Positions 24,898 through 33,737 of a stretch of 64,000 nt of DNA are shown in pieces. The position numbers and the translations under genes are program-made. Position 1 is the stretch's first letter, and each line of letters begins with the position of its first letter. The notes below the pieces were generated by a model. The model was not told where the DNA came from, did not search any database, and was given only the letters and a program-made list of their open reading frames with translations. The DNA is taken from assembly GCA_021496505.1 (NCBI GenBank), contig CP053031.1, positions 62,001-126,000 on the forward strand. The letters are read 5' to 3'. The stretch is from Thermoleophilia bacterium SCSIO 60948. GTDB taxonomy: Bacteria; Actinomycetota; Thermoleophilia; Solirubrobacterales; 70-9.

Positions 24898-25208
24898 TCC
24901 GCCGCGCGCCCCCGCTGCTCGCGCGAGCTCGGAGCGCGAAACCCGGTCAGCTTGTGGCTGCCGTCGCAGAACGGCCGGATCCGCGACTTGCCGCAACGAC
25001 AGAGCGCGACGACGTCGCGCCCCGGGTCGATCCGGTTGCCGTCCTGGTCCTCGATCCGCGGGTTGCCGCGAACGAGGAGGGGTCCGTCGCGGTAGGGGGT
25101 GATGACGACCTCGGTCGCGCCCGAGCCGTCCTCGTCGGGTCGTGATGCCGTGGCTCTCTCGGTCTGATCACTCACGGGCTCAGCGCTACCCGGGCGATCC
25201 GTGCGCAA
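24894..25208 (-). CDS. CDGSH-type iron-sulfur protein
   Basis: 104 residues from the outer start; GTG 25172 is an equally plausible start and would give about 92. The cluster motif CRCGKSRIRPFCDGSH (C70, C72, C81, H85) binds a mitoNEET-type 3Cys-1His [2Fe-2S] cluster. Upstream strands TEVVITPYRDGPLLVRGN and RIEDQDGN match the family's N-terminal half. It is a soluble electron-transfer or cluster-transfer protein, convergent with the haem-oxygenase-like gene. Confidence 0.9.
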   Translation of the reverse strand: MRTDRPGSAEPVSDQTERATASRPDEDGSGATEVVITPYRDGPLLVRGNPRIEDQDGNRIDPGRDVVALCRCGKSRIRPFCDGSHKLTGFRAPSSREQRGRAAD

Positions 25209-25220
25209 CCGGCGCCCTGG

Positions 25221-25805
25221 TCAGTCCGGGACGCGGCGCTCGGGCATCTGGATGCGGGCCATCGCCTTGACCATGAACCAGAAGAGCACGCCGGCGCCGA
25301 CCATGAGCAAGAAGGCGGTGACCGCGAGCGGCACAGTCACCGCCGCGACGAGGTTGATGCCGCTGAGCACGACGACGATCCCGAGCAGCGCCTGGAAGCC
25401 GAGGACGGCCCAGTAGCGCGCTCGCCACAGCCCGTACGCCATCGCGCCGACGACGAGCAGGAACGAGACGACCCCGATGACCTGCGGGCGCTGCTCTTCT
25501 CGCAGCGCGTCCCAGAAGACGTAGCCCAGCAGGGAGGCGACCCAGACGACCGTCGAGATGACCGCGGCGACGGTCACCACGGCGGGCCGCTCGCCCTCGC
25601 CGAGCGGTTCGAGCTGCGAGCGCACGGCTTCGTTCTTGGCCTCCGTGCGCTCGCGCATCCGAGCGCGGCGCTCCGCCTGTGCCTGCTTGCGATCGGCGCT
25701 CGCCTCGGCATCACCCGCCGGCACCCCCGTCTCGGCCGCGGCGCGATCGGCGCTGCGCGCCTTGCGCTTCTGGCGAGCCGCGCGCTTTCGCTCGCGATCG
25801 GCCAT
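25221..25805 (-). CDS. Membrane protein with charged N-terminal helix, downstream of thiE
   Basis: 194 residues from ATG 25805, whose A is shared with the thiE stop (TGATG). Residues 1-70 are highly charged and Ala/Arg/Glu-rich, probably coiled-coil. Residues about 75-190 contain four predicted membrane helices (VVTVAAVISTVVWVASLLGYVFW and similar). No family recognised. Coupling to thiE may be accidental or may point to a thiamine-related role; that is inference. Confidence 0.65.
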   Translation of the reverse strand: MADRERKRAARQKRKARSADRAAAETGVPAGDAEASADRKQAQAERRARMRERTEAKNEAVRSQLEPLGEGERPAVVTVAAVISTVVWVASLLGYVFWDALREEQRPQVIGVVSFLLVVGAMAYGLWRARYWAVLGFQALLGIVVVLSGINLVAAVTVPLAVTAFLLMVGAGVLFWFMVKAMARIQMPERRVPD

Positions 25806-26521
25806 CAGGCGCCCTCGCCCGGGATCGTCTCCGGCAGCGGCACGCGCTCGAGCGCCCGGCGCAGCTCGGCCGCCGCCTTCCGCGGCATCTCGGCGTCGCG
25901 GATCGCTCGAACGACCACCGCCCGCGCGGCGCCCGCCTCGACCACCTGGTCGATCCGCTCGAGGTCGATCCCGCCGATCGCGAACCACGGGACGGGTCCC
26001 GGATCGAGCGCGGCGCGCTCGATCAGCTCAAGCCCGACGGCCGGGCGCCCCTCCTTCGTCGGCGTCTCCCAGACGGGCCCGACGCTGATCTGGTCCGGTC
26101 GCGCCGCGCCGACCGCCGAGCGCGCGTCTCGCAGCTGCTCGAAGGAGTGCGTCGAGAGCCCGACGATCGATCCCGGCGGGCAGAGCTCGCGGGCGCGCTC
26201 GACCGACTCGTCGTCCTGGCCGACGTGGACGCCGTCGGCTCCGCTCGCCTCGACGAGATCGGGCCGGTCGTTGAGGATGAACAGCGCCCCGCCCTCCTCG
26301 GCGGCGGCGCGGAACGGTTCGGCCATCGCGAGCAGCTCGTCGGCGCAGCGGGCGCTCTTCTCGCGCAGCTGGATCACGTCGACGCCCTCCTCGATCGCGC
26401 AGCGCAGCATCTTCGCCGGCGAGCGCCCGCCCGGCAGCCCTTCGCAGACGAAGTAGAGCCGCGCCTCGTGGAGGCGGCGGACGCGCTTGTCGCTGGCTCT
26501 GCCTTCGGTCGCCGGTCCCAT
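25805..26521 (-). CDS. thiE: Thiamine-phosphate synthase
   Basis: 238 residues from ATG 26521. A TIM barrel joining HMP diphosphate and the thiazole phosphate carboxylate. Landmarks: LYFVCEGL, GVDVIQLREK (pyrophosphate/Mg site), FILNDRPDLVEASGADGVHVGQDD, ISVGPVWETPTKEGRP and PWFAIGGI. The longer N-terminus starting at 26569 would overlap the TPP riboswitch on the other strand and is unlikely. It diverges from thiO; the 45-bp gap must hold both promoters, and the riboswitch lies only on the thiO side. Confidence 0.94.
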   Translation of the reverse strand: MGPATEGRASDKRVRRLHEARLYFVCEGLPGGRSPAKMLRCAIEEGVDVIQLREKSARCADELLAMAEPFRAAAEEGGALFILNDRPDLVEASGADGVHVGQDDESVERARELCPPGSIVGLSTHSFEQLRDARSAVGAARPDQISVGPVWETPTKEGRPAVGLELIERAALDPGPVPWFAIGGIDLERIDQVVEAGAARAVVVRAIRDAEMPRKAAAELRRALERVPLPETIPGEGA

Positions 26522-26566
26522 ATCTCCCGACGCAGTATCGCGACCCGCGCCGACTAGGGTTGGACC

Positions 26567-26660
26567 CACGGGAGCCCGGCGGACGAGCGGGCTGAGAGGG
26601 CGGCTACGGGGCCGCCGACCGTCAGAACCTGATCCGGGTCATTCCGGCGCAAGGGAGAGT
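26567..26660 (+). ncRNA. TPP (THI-box) riboswitch
   Basis: The conserved THI-box cores are present in order: GGGCTGAGAGGG (26589-26600), a variable GC-rich P3 arm, then GTCAGAACCTGATCCGGGTC (26621-26640) and ATTCCGGCGCAAGGGAG. The element ends 2-8 nt before the thiO GTG (26662), so ligand binding probably hides the ribosome site (AGGGAGAG) and blocks translation. A TAGGGT hexamer at 26555-26560 is a possible -10 element. It controls thiO-thiS-thiG. Confidence 0.95.
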
Positions 26661-26661
26661 C

Positions 26662-27827
26662 GTGACACCGCAAACGCAACCTTCGAGCGAAGCGCCCGGC
26701 TCCTCGGTCGACGACGTCCTGATCGTCGGCGGCGGGGTGATCGGGCTCGCCACCGCCTGGCGGCTCGCCGGCGAGGGGCTGCGTGTGCGCGTACTCGAGG
26801 CAGAGCATCCGGGTGCCGGTGCCTCCGGGGTCGCGGCCGGGATGCTCGCGCCCGTCGGCGAGGCGAGCTGGGGCGAGGACCGGCTGCTCGCGATGGCGCT
26901 GCGCTCGCATGGGCTCTGGCCCGGTTTCGCGGCCGAGCTCGAGCGGGCGAGCGGCGGCGAGGTCGGCTTCCTGCCCTTCGGCGCGATCCACGTGGCCCTC
27001 GATGCCGACGAGGCCGCGGCGCTCCACGATCGCTTCGAGCTCATGCAGGACCACGGGCTCGTCGCGAGCTGGCTGCGGCCACGCGAGTGCCGACGGCTCG
27101 AGCCGGGGCTCACCCCGGCGCTCGCCGGGGGCGTGTCGGCTCCGCACGAGGCCGCCGTCGATCCGCGGATGCTGCTCGGAGCGCTCGAGCGGGCGGCGCG
27201 CGACTCCGGCGTGGCGGTCGAGCTCGGAGCGGCAGCCGATGAGCTCCTCCTCGAGGGCGGCCGGGTCGTCGGCGTGCGATCGGGCGCCTCCGAGCTCCGC
27301 GCGGCGACGACGGTCCTCGCGGCCGGGTCGTGGTCGGCGGCCGACTGGCTGCCCGCCGATTCAAGGCCGCCGGTGCGACCGGTCAAGGGCCAGATCCTGA
27401 CCCTGAAGGGCCCGGCGGGCGAGCCGGTCTGCGAGCGGATCGTCTGCTCCGAGCGCATCTACATGGTCCCGCGCGGCGACGGGCGGTTGATCGTCGGCGC
27501 GACCGTCGAGGAGCTCGGGTTCGATCGCCGGATAACCGCCCGCGGCGTACTCGAGCTGCTTCGCGAGGGCTACCGCGCGCTCCCCGACGTCGCCGAGCTC
27601 GAGTTGGTCGAGACGATCGCGGGGCTGCGGCCCGCGACGCCGGACAACCTCCCGCTGCTGGGCCCGGCGGCGACCGAGGGACTCGTCTTCGCCACGGGGC
27701 ACTTCCGCAACGGGATCCTCCTGGCGCCGTTCTCGGCCGCGGCGATCACCGACCTGCTCCTCGGACGCGAACCCCCGGCGGAGGCCCGCGCCGCCGACCC
27801 CGCGCGGTTCACCGTCGCGCCTGCCCG

Positions 27828-27831
<4 letters not shown>
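26662..27831 (+). CDS. thiO: Glycine oxidase ThiO
   Basis: 389 residues from GTG 26662. A DAO-family flavoprotein with DDVLIVGGGVIGLATAWRLA (FAD), GASGVAAGMLAPVGEA, VDPRMLLGAL, TTVLAAGSWS, VRPVKGQILTL and TIAGLRPATPDNLPLLGP (substrate Arg region). It converts glycine to iminoglycine for thiazole synthesis with ThiS and ThiG. The ATG of thiS overlaps its stop (ATGA 27828-27831). Expression is expected to fall when TPP is plentiful. Confidence 0.94.
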
Positions 27832-28797
<966 letters not shown>

Positions 28798-28835
28798 GGC
28801 AAAACGAAGCCCGGATAGGACTGGTCGATAACCGA

Positions 28836-28861
28836 GTTTCTGGCTTGTAGAAGCTAGAAAC
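28836..28861 (+). terminator. Hairpin terminator between thiG and the sulfate operon
   Basis: GTTTCT-G-GCTT and AAGC-T-AGAAAC form an 11-bp stem (one G-U pair) with a GTAG tetraloop, 39 nt after the thiG stop. No T-tract follows. The surrounding stretch is AT-richer than the genes, consistent with an operon boundary. Confidence 0.55.
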
Positions 28862-28937
28862 GCCTATCTGCGGCGAATCCGCACGGAATCCGCGTGGGTC
28901 GGTGCTACCTTCTCGCGGTCATTCTTGACCACACTGA

Positions 28938-28953
28938 CCAAGAATATTCTTGG
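28938..28953. promoter_or_regulatory. Perfect 16-bp palindrome upstream of the sulfate transporter operon
   Basis: CCAAGAATATTCTTGG is perfectly self-complementary. A further half-site, ATTCTTGA, lies at 28921-28928, and a direct repeat GAATCCGC occurs at 28875-28882 and 28886-28893 (11-bp period). The palindrome is AT-rich in a GC-rich genome and sits 29-44 nt before the first usable start, so it is very likely a repressor or activator site for a sulfur-responsive regulator. The regulator is not identified. Confidence 0.7.
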
Positions 28954-28981
28954 CCAAACTAATCGGCTAACTTTGAAAAGG

Positions 28982-30049
28982 ATGGACGGCTTGTTCTCTT
29001 CCACCCACGGCGCCCGCCCCGGGCGCACCAAGCTGACGCGGGTCCTGCTCGCGTCGGTCGCGATGCTTCTCCTTGCGCTCGGCGTCGCCGCGTGCGGCGG
29101 CTCGTCCAGCGGTTCCGGTGGCGACGGCAGCGGCGGCAGCATCGACGTCATCGCCTACTCGACCCCGCAGGAGGTCTACGAGAACGACCTCGAGCCCGGG
29201 TTCAACGAGACGCCCGAGGGTGAGAACGTCTCGTTCTCGAACTCCTTCGGCGCATCGGGCGACCAGTCGCGCGCCGTCGAGTCCGGCCAGCCGGCCGACG
29301 TCGTCCACTTCGCGCTCGAGACCGACATGACCCGCGTCGTCGACGCCGGCGTGGTCGCCGAGGACTGGCAGGACAACGAGTACAACGGGATCGTCCAGAA
29401 CTCGGTCGTGTCGTTCGTCGTCCGTCCCGGCAACCCCAAGGACATCCAGACCTGGGACGACATCGTCCGCGAGGACGTCGAGGTCATCACGCCGAACCCG
29501 TTCACCTCGGGTGGCGCGCGCTGGAACATCATGGCCGCCTACGGCTCGCAGATCGAGCAGGGCAAGTCCGAGGAGGAGGCGCTGCAGTTCGTCGCCGACG
29601 TCCTCGGCAACACCAGCGTCCAGGACGCCAGCGCCCGTGACGCGCTCGGTACGTTCACCGGAGGCAAGGGCGACGTCCTGCTCTCGTATGAGAACGAGGC
29701 GATCCAGGCCCAGGCCGCCGGCGAGGAGGTCGACTACGTCATCCCGCCGGAGACGATCCTGATCGAGACCCCGTTCGCGGTCACCGAGAACGCTCAGGAC
29801 CCCGAGGCGGCCGAGGCCTTCTCGGACTACCTGTACTCGCCCGAGGGCCAGGCCGACTTCGCGGCCGAGGGCTTCCGCCCCGTCGACAAGAAGGTCCTGG
29901 CCGAGAACGAGGACAAGTTCCCCGAGCCCGAGACCCTGTTCACGATCGAGGAGTTCGGTGGCTGGGACACCGTCGCGACGGAGTTCTTCGACACCGAGAA
30001 CGGTTCGGTCGCCGACATCGAGCGTGAGCTCGGAGTGGCTACGGAGTAA
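28982..30049 (+). CDS. cysP: Sulfate ABC transporter substrate-binding lipoprotein
   Basis: About 355 residues. A lipoprotein signal (Arg/Lys-rich n-region, VLLASVAMLLLALG, lipobox LALGVAAC) is followed by a Ser/Gly linker and the sulfate/thiosulfate-binding fold: IDVIAYSTPQEVYENDLEPGF, NSFGASGDQSRAVESGQPADVVHF, ITPNPFTSGGARWNI (oxyanion loop), GKGDVLLSYENEA and IPPETILIETPFAV. ATG 28982 abuts the GAAAAGG ribosome site, so TTG 28991 is an alternative start with better spacing. Its TAA overlaps the permease ATG. It captures sulfate outside the membrane. Confidence 0.93.
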   Translation: MDGLFSSTHGARPGRTKLTRVLLASVAMLLLALGVAACGGSSSGSGGDGSGGSIDVIAYSTPQEVYENDLEPGFNETPEGENVSFSNSFGASGDQSRAVESGQPADVVHFALETDMTRVVDAGVVAEDWQDNEYNGIVQNSVVSFVVRPGNPKDIQTWDDIVREDVEVITPNPFTSGGARWNIMAAYGSQIEQGKSEEEALQFVADVLGNTSVQDASARDALGTFTGGKGDVLLSYENEAIQAQAAGEEVDYVIPPETILIETPFAVTENAQDPEAAEAFSDYLYSPEGQADFAAEGFRPVDKKVLAENEDKFPEPETLFTIEEFGGWDTVATEFFDTENGSVADIERELGVATE

Positions 30050-30918
30050 TGACCTCGGTCGCACAGCCGCAGCCCGGGGCCGAGCCCCGGCAGCCTGAGA
30101 CCGCCCCGAAGCCGGCACGTCGTGTCGGCTTCGGGGTCGGTCCGGGCCTCTCGCGCGGAATGGCCGTCGGCTACCTCAGCCTGATGGTCCTGATCCCGAT
30201 CGCCGCGGTCGTCACGCGCTCGTTCGACGACGGCCTCGACGCCTTCTGGAACGCGATCACCGCGCCTCAGGGTCTTGCCGCCCTCAAGCTCACCTTCTTC
30301 TCGTCGCTGATCGTCGTCGCGATCAACGCGGTGATGGGCACGATCATCGCCTGGGTGATGGTCCGCGACCAGTTTCCTGGCAAGCGGATCATCAACTCGC
30401 TGATCGACCTGCCTTTCGCGTTGCCGACGATCGTCACCGGCCTCGTCCTGCTGGCGCTCTACGGCGACACGGGGCTCCTCGGGATCCAGGGCGTCTCCTA
30501 CACCCAGGTCGGTGTGGTCATGGCGCTGCTCTTCGTGACCCTGCCGTTCGTCGTCCGGGCCGTCCAGCCGGTGCTGATCGAGCTCGACCGCGACATGGAG
30601 GAGGCCGCCGCCTCGCTCGGTGCGCGGCCGATGACGATCTTCCGCCGCATCGTGCTGCCGAACCTCGCGCCGGCGATCGCCGGCGGCGTCGCGCTGGCCT
30701 TCGCGCGATCGATCGGCGAGTTCGGCTCGCTGATCCTGATCTCGGGGAACATCCCGTTCTCGACCGAGGTCTCCTCCGTCTACATCTTCGGACAGATCGA
30801 GTCCGGCAACACGACCTCCGCCGCGGCGGTCTCGGTCCTGCTGCTGGCGATCTCGCTCGTCGTCCTGCTGCTGATCAACGCCATCGGAAGGTGGACCGGC
30901 CGTCATGACAACGCCTGA
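30049..30918 (+). CDS. cysT: Sulfate ABC transporter permease CysT
   Basis: 289 residues with six predicted membrane helices. The EAA loop that docks on the ATPase reads EEAAASLGARPMTIFRRIVLPNLAP (about 183-207). SIDLPFALPTIVTGLVLLALYG-like segments and FARSIGEFGSLILISGNIP are typical of the CysT (CysU) branch. A Pro-rich cytoplasmic N-terminus of about 35 residues precedes the first helix. It pairs with CysW; the genes overlap by 14 nt. Confidence 0.94.
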   Translation: MTSVAQPQPGAEPRQPETAPKPARRVGFGVGPGLSRGMAVGYLSLMVLIPIAAVVTRSFDDGLDAFWNAITAPQGLAALKLTFFSSLIVVAINAVMGTIIAWVMVRDQFPGKRIINSLIDLPFALPTIVTGLVLLALYGDTGLLGIQGVSYTQVGVVMALLFVTLPFVVRAVQPVLIELDRDMEEAAASLGARPMTIFRRIVLPNLAPAIAGGVALAFARSIGEFGSLILISGNIPFSTEVSSVYIFGQIESGNTTSAAAVSVLLLAISLVVLLLINAIGRWTGRHDNA

Positions 30919-31831
30919 TTCGGCCGTCGACCGCAACGTCGTCGCCGCGGGACGCGGCACGCGCCTCGGCCTCCGCTTCGTCGGACTGGCCTACCTCGCG
31001 CTGCTGCTGCTGATCCCGGTCGCGCTGGTCTTCTATTACGCGTTCGAGGACGGGATCGCCTCCGCGTTCGCATCCGTGACGACGCCCGAGGCCCAGCACG
31101 CGATCTGGCTGACCTGCGTCATGGTCCTGATCGCGGTGCCGATCAACACAGTCTTCGGGATCACCTGCGCGCTCGTGCTCGTGCGCCAGAAGTTCCGCGG
31201 CAAGGCGTTCATCAACGCCCTGATCGACATGCCGTTCGCGATCTCGCCGGTCGTCATCGGGCTCTCGCTCGTGCTCGTCTACGGCTCGGTCGACGGATGG
31301 TTCGGCGTCTGGCTCGCCGAGCAGGGGATCCAGGTCATCTTCTCGCCCGTCGGGATGGCACTCGCGACGATGTTCGTCTCGCTGCCGTTCGTCGTCCGTG
31401 AGGTCGTGCCGGTGCTCCAGGAGATCGGCGACGAGCAGGAGCAGGCCGCCAAGACACTCGGCGCCAACCCGTGGCAGACGTTCTGGAAGATCACCCTGCC
31501 GTCGATCCGCTGGGGCGTCACCTACGGCGTCATCCTCGCCACGGCGCGAGCGCTCGGCGAGTTCGGCGCCGTCGCAGTCGTCTCCGGCCGGATCTCCGGC
31601 GAGACGGAGACCCTGCCGCTCTACGTACGCAAACTCATCGACACGTTCGACGACTCGGGCGCCTTCATGGCCGCCCTCATCCTCGCCGCGCTGGCGCTGA
31701 TGACGCTGCTGGCGATGAACCTCGTCCAGCGCCGCGATCGCAACGTCGGCATCGCTCCCTCCGTCGTCGCCGAGCCGGCGGCGATCGGAGCGTCCGCAGG
31801 CGCAACCCAGGAAAGGACACCCGGATCATGA
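30905..31831 (+). CDS. cysW: Sulfate ABC transporter permease CysW
   Basis: 308 residues, six membrane helices. The EAA motif [26 protein letters not shown] lies about 180-205, followed by [26 protein letters not shown], characteristic of CysW. The C-terminal tail (about 275-308) is Ala/Pro-rich. Its stop overlaps the cysA ATG (ATGA). It forms the membrane channel with CysT. Confidence 0.94.
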   Translation: MTTPDSAVDRNVVAAGRGTRLGLRFVGLAYLALLLLIPVALVFYYAFEDGIASAFASVTTPEAQHAIWLTCVMVLIAVPINTVFGITCALVLVRQKFRGKAFINALIDMPFAISPVVIGLSLVLVYGSVDGWFGVWLAEQGIQVIFSPVGMALATMFVSLPFVVREVVPVLQEIGDEQEQAAKTLGANPWQTFWKITLPSIRWGVTYGVILATARALGEFGAVAVVSGRISGETETLPLYVRKLIDTFDDSGAFMAALILAALALMTLLAMNLVQRRDRNVGIAPSVVAEPAAIGASAGATQERTPGS

Positions 31832-32820
31832 GCATCATCGTCGAGCACGCCGAGAAGAACTTCGGCGACTTCAAGGCTCTCAACGACGTTTCGATCACGG
31901 TCCGGGACGGATCGCTGACCGCGCTGCTCGGGCCGTCGGGCAGCGGCAAGTCGACGCTCCTGCGTGCGATCGCCGGGCTCGAGACGCTCGACAACGGCAA
32001 GGTCCTGATCAACGACCGCGACGCGACCCACCTGCCGGTCCAGGAGCGCGGCGTCGGCTTCTGCTTCCAGCACTACGCCGCCTTCAAGCACATGACCGTG
32101 CGCGACAACGTCGCCTTCGGCCTCAAGATCCGCAAGACCGACAAGGCCGAGACGGACGACCGGGTCCGTGAGCTCCTGAAGCTCGTCCAGATGGAAGGAC
32201 TGATCGACCGCTACCCCTCGCAGCTCTCCGGCGGCCAGCGCCAGCGCATGGCGCTCGCCAGGGCGCTCGCGGTGCGGCCGAAGGTCCTGTTGCTCGACGA
32301 GCCGTTCGGCGCGCTCGACGCGAAGGTCCGCAAGGAGCTCCGCACCTGGCTTCGCAACCTCCACGAGGAGATGCACGTGACGACGATCTTCGTCACGCAC
32401 GACCAGGAGGAGGCGATGGACGTCGCCGAGCAGATCGTCGTCATGAACGAAGGCGGCGTCGAGCAGGCCGGCAATCCGACCGACCTCTACGAGCATCCGG
32501 CGACGCCGTTCGTGATGAGCTTCATCGGTCCGGTGAACAAGCTCGGCCCGAGCTTCGTGCGCCCACACGACGTCCAGATCCGCCGCGAATCGGCGCCGGG
32601 CGCGAGGCAGGCCCTGATCCAGCGGATCGTGATGCTCGGCTTCGAGACGCGCGTCGAGGTCACGCTCGAGGAGGGGGACGACTTCTGGGTCCAGCTCACG
32701 AAGGCCGACGCCGAGCTGCTCGAGTTGACGGAGGGCGAGATCGTCTTCCTCCAGCCGCGCCGATCGAAGTCCTTCGACGAGACCGGCCGTCCACACACGG
32801 ACGAGCTGGCGATCGCCTGA
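31828..32820 (+). CDS. cysA: Sulfate ABC transporter ATP-binding protein
   Basis: 330 residues from ATG 31828. Walker [11 protein letters not shown]-loop [14 protein letters not shown], signature [15 protein letters not shown], Walker [13 protein letters not shown] and H-loop [10 protein letters not shown] are all intact. A C-terminal TOBE-like regulatory region (about 240-330) contains [10 protein letters not shown] and [15 protein letters not shown]. It powers sulfate uptake. A 40-residue membrane peptide gene begins 4 nt after the stop. Confidence 0.95.
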   Translation: MSIIVEHAEKNFGDFKALNDVSITVRDGSLTALLGPSGSGKSTLLRAIAGLETLDNGKVLINDRDATHLPVQERGVGFCFQHYAAFKHMTVRDNVAFGLKIRKTDKAETDDRVRELLKLVQMEGLIDRYPSQLSGGQRQRMALARALAVRPKVLLLDEPFGALDAKVRKELRTWLRNLHEEMHVTTIFVTHDQEEAMDVAEQIVVMNEGGVEQAGNPTDLYEHPATPFVMSFIGPVNKLGPSFVRPHDVQIRRESAPGARQALIQRIVMLGFETRVEVTLEEGDDFWVQLTKADAELLELTEGEIVFLQPRRSKSFDETGRPHTDELAIA

Positions 32821-32824
32821 GCCG

Positions 32825-32947
32825 ATGACGCTCGCTGCGATCGTCGCCGTCGCCTTCCTCGCGGTGATGCTCGGCTGGCTCGCCCTGGTCGCCTGGGGCA
32901 CCAAGCACACGATCGACCTCGAGCTCGACGCCGAGCGCAAGCGCTGA
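32825..32947 (+). CDS. 40-aa single-helix membrane peptide at the end of the sulfate operon
   Basis: Reads MTLAAIVAVAFLAVMLGWLA then LVAWGTKHTIDLELDAERKR. One membrane helix (about 4-24) is followed by a short charged tail, predicted inside by the positive-inside rule. The ATG lies 4 nt after the cysA stop, so it is probably co-translated with the transporter. Its size and topology suggest an accessory subunit, but no family is recognised. It is followed at once by tRNA-Lys on the other strand. Confidence 0.6.
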   Translation: MTLAAIVAVAFLAVMLGWLALVAWGTKHTIDLELDAERKR

Positions 32948-32952
32948 GGCGA

Positions 32953-33027
32953 TACCCCCGGCTGGACTCGAACCAGCGCCGCGCGGCTTAAAAGGCCGCC
33001 GCTCTAAACCAACTGAGCTACGGGGGC
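32953..33027 (-). tRNA. tRNA-Lys (anticodon TTT)
   Basis: A 75-nt minus-strand cloverleaf. Acceptor GCCCCCG/CGGGGGT (terminal G-U pair), D arm AGCTCAGTTGGTTTAGAGC, anticodon stem GCGGC/GCCGC around CTTTTAA (TTT), T loop GTTCGAGTC, discriminator A, no encoded CCA. Confidence 0.95.
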
Positions 33028-33077
33028 ACGTACCGGTCAGTCTTGCGAATCGCCGCGCGGCGCCGCGCCTATACCCC

Positions 33078-33737
33078 TCAGCTCGGCAGCCGGTAGCCCA
33101 TCCCGCGAACCGTCTCGACGATCCCGTCGCCGAGCTTGCGGCGCAGGTAGCGGACGTAGACCTCGACGACGTTCGAGCCGGGGTCGTAGTCGTAGCCCCA
33201 GACGTGGGCGAGGAGCTGCTCGCGCGAGAGCACCTGGCCGGGATGGCGCATCAGCGTCTCGAGCATCGTGAACTCCCGCGCCGTCAGGTCGACGAGCCGG
33301 CCGTCCTGCATCGCCTTGCGGGTGCGCAGGTCGAGCGAGATGCCGCCGGCCTCGAGCAGATTCGACTCTCCCGATCTACCGCCGCGCAGCTGCACCCGGA
33401 CGCGCGCGAGGAGCTCCTCGAGCTTGAACGGCTTCGTGATGTAGTCGTCGCCGCCGGCGTCGAGCCCGGAGACCATGTCGCCGGAGTCGTCGCGGGCGGT
33501 GAGGATGATCACCGGCAGGCCCTCGCCGCGGCGGCGCAGTTCACGCAGGACGCTGAAGCCGTCGATGTCGGGCAGACCCAGGTCGAGGATCAACAGGTCG
33601 AAGTCGGCGTCGCTCGCGATCGCCAGCGCGCTCGCGCCGTCGCTGACGACCTTGGTCGAGTACCCGCGCGAGCCCAGGCCCCGGTCGAGGAAGCTCGCCA
33701 TCCCGCGCTCGTCCTCGCAGATCAGTATCCGGTTCAT
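33078..33737 (-). CDS. Response regulator, OmpR/PhoB family
   Basis: 219 residues. Receiver domain with acidic pocket ED (8-9), phosphorylation site Asp52 in LLILDLGLPDIDGF, conserved Thr in IILTARDDSGD and Lys in ITKPFKLEELL. The winged-helix output domain ends VVEVYVRYLRRKLGDGIVETVRGMGYRLP. Its ATG overlaps the kinase stop by 4 nt, so the pair is co-translated. The regulon cannot be inferred from sequence. Confidence 0.95.
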   Translation of the reverse strand: MNRILICEDERGMASFLDRGLGSRGYSTKVVSDGASALAIASDADFDLLILDLGLPDIDGFSVLRELRRRGEGLPVIILTARDDSGDMVSGLDAGGDDYITKPFKLEELLARVRVQLRGGRSGESNLLEAGGISLDLRTRKAMQDGRLVDLTAREFTMLETLMRHPGQVLSREQLLAHVWGYDYDPGSNVVEVYVRYLRRKLGDGIVETVRGMGYRLPS

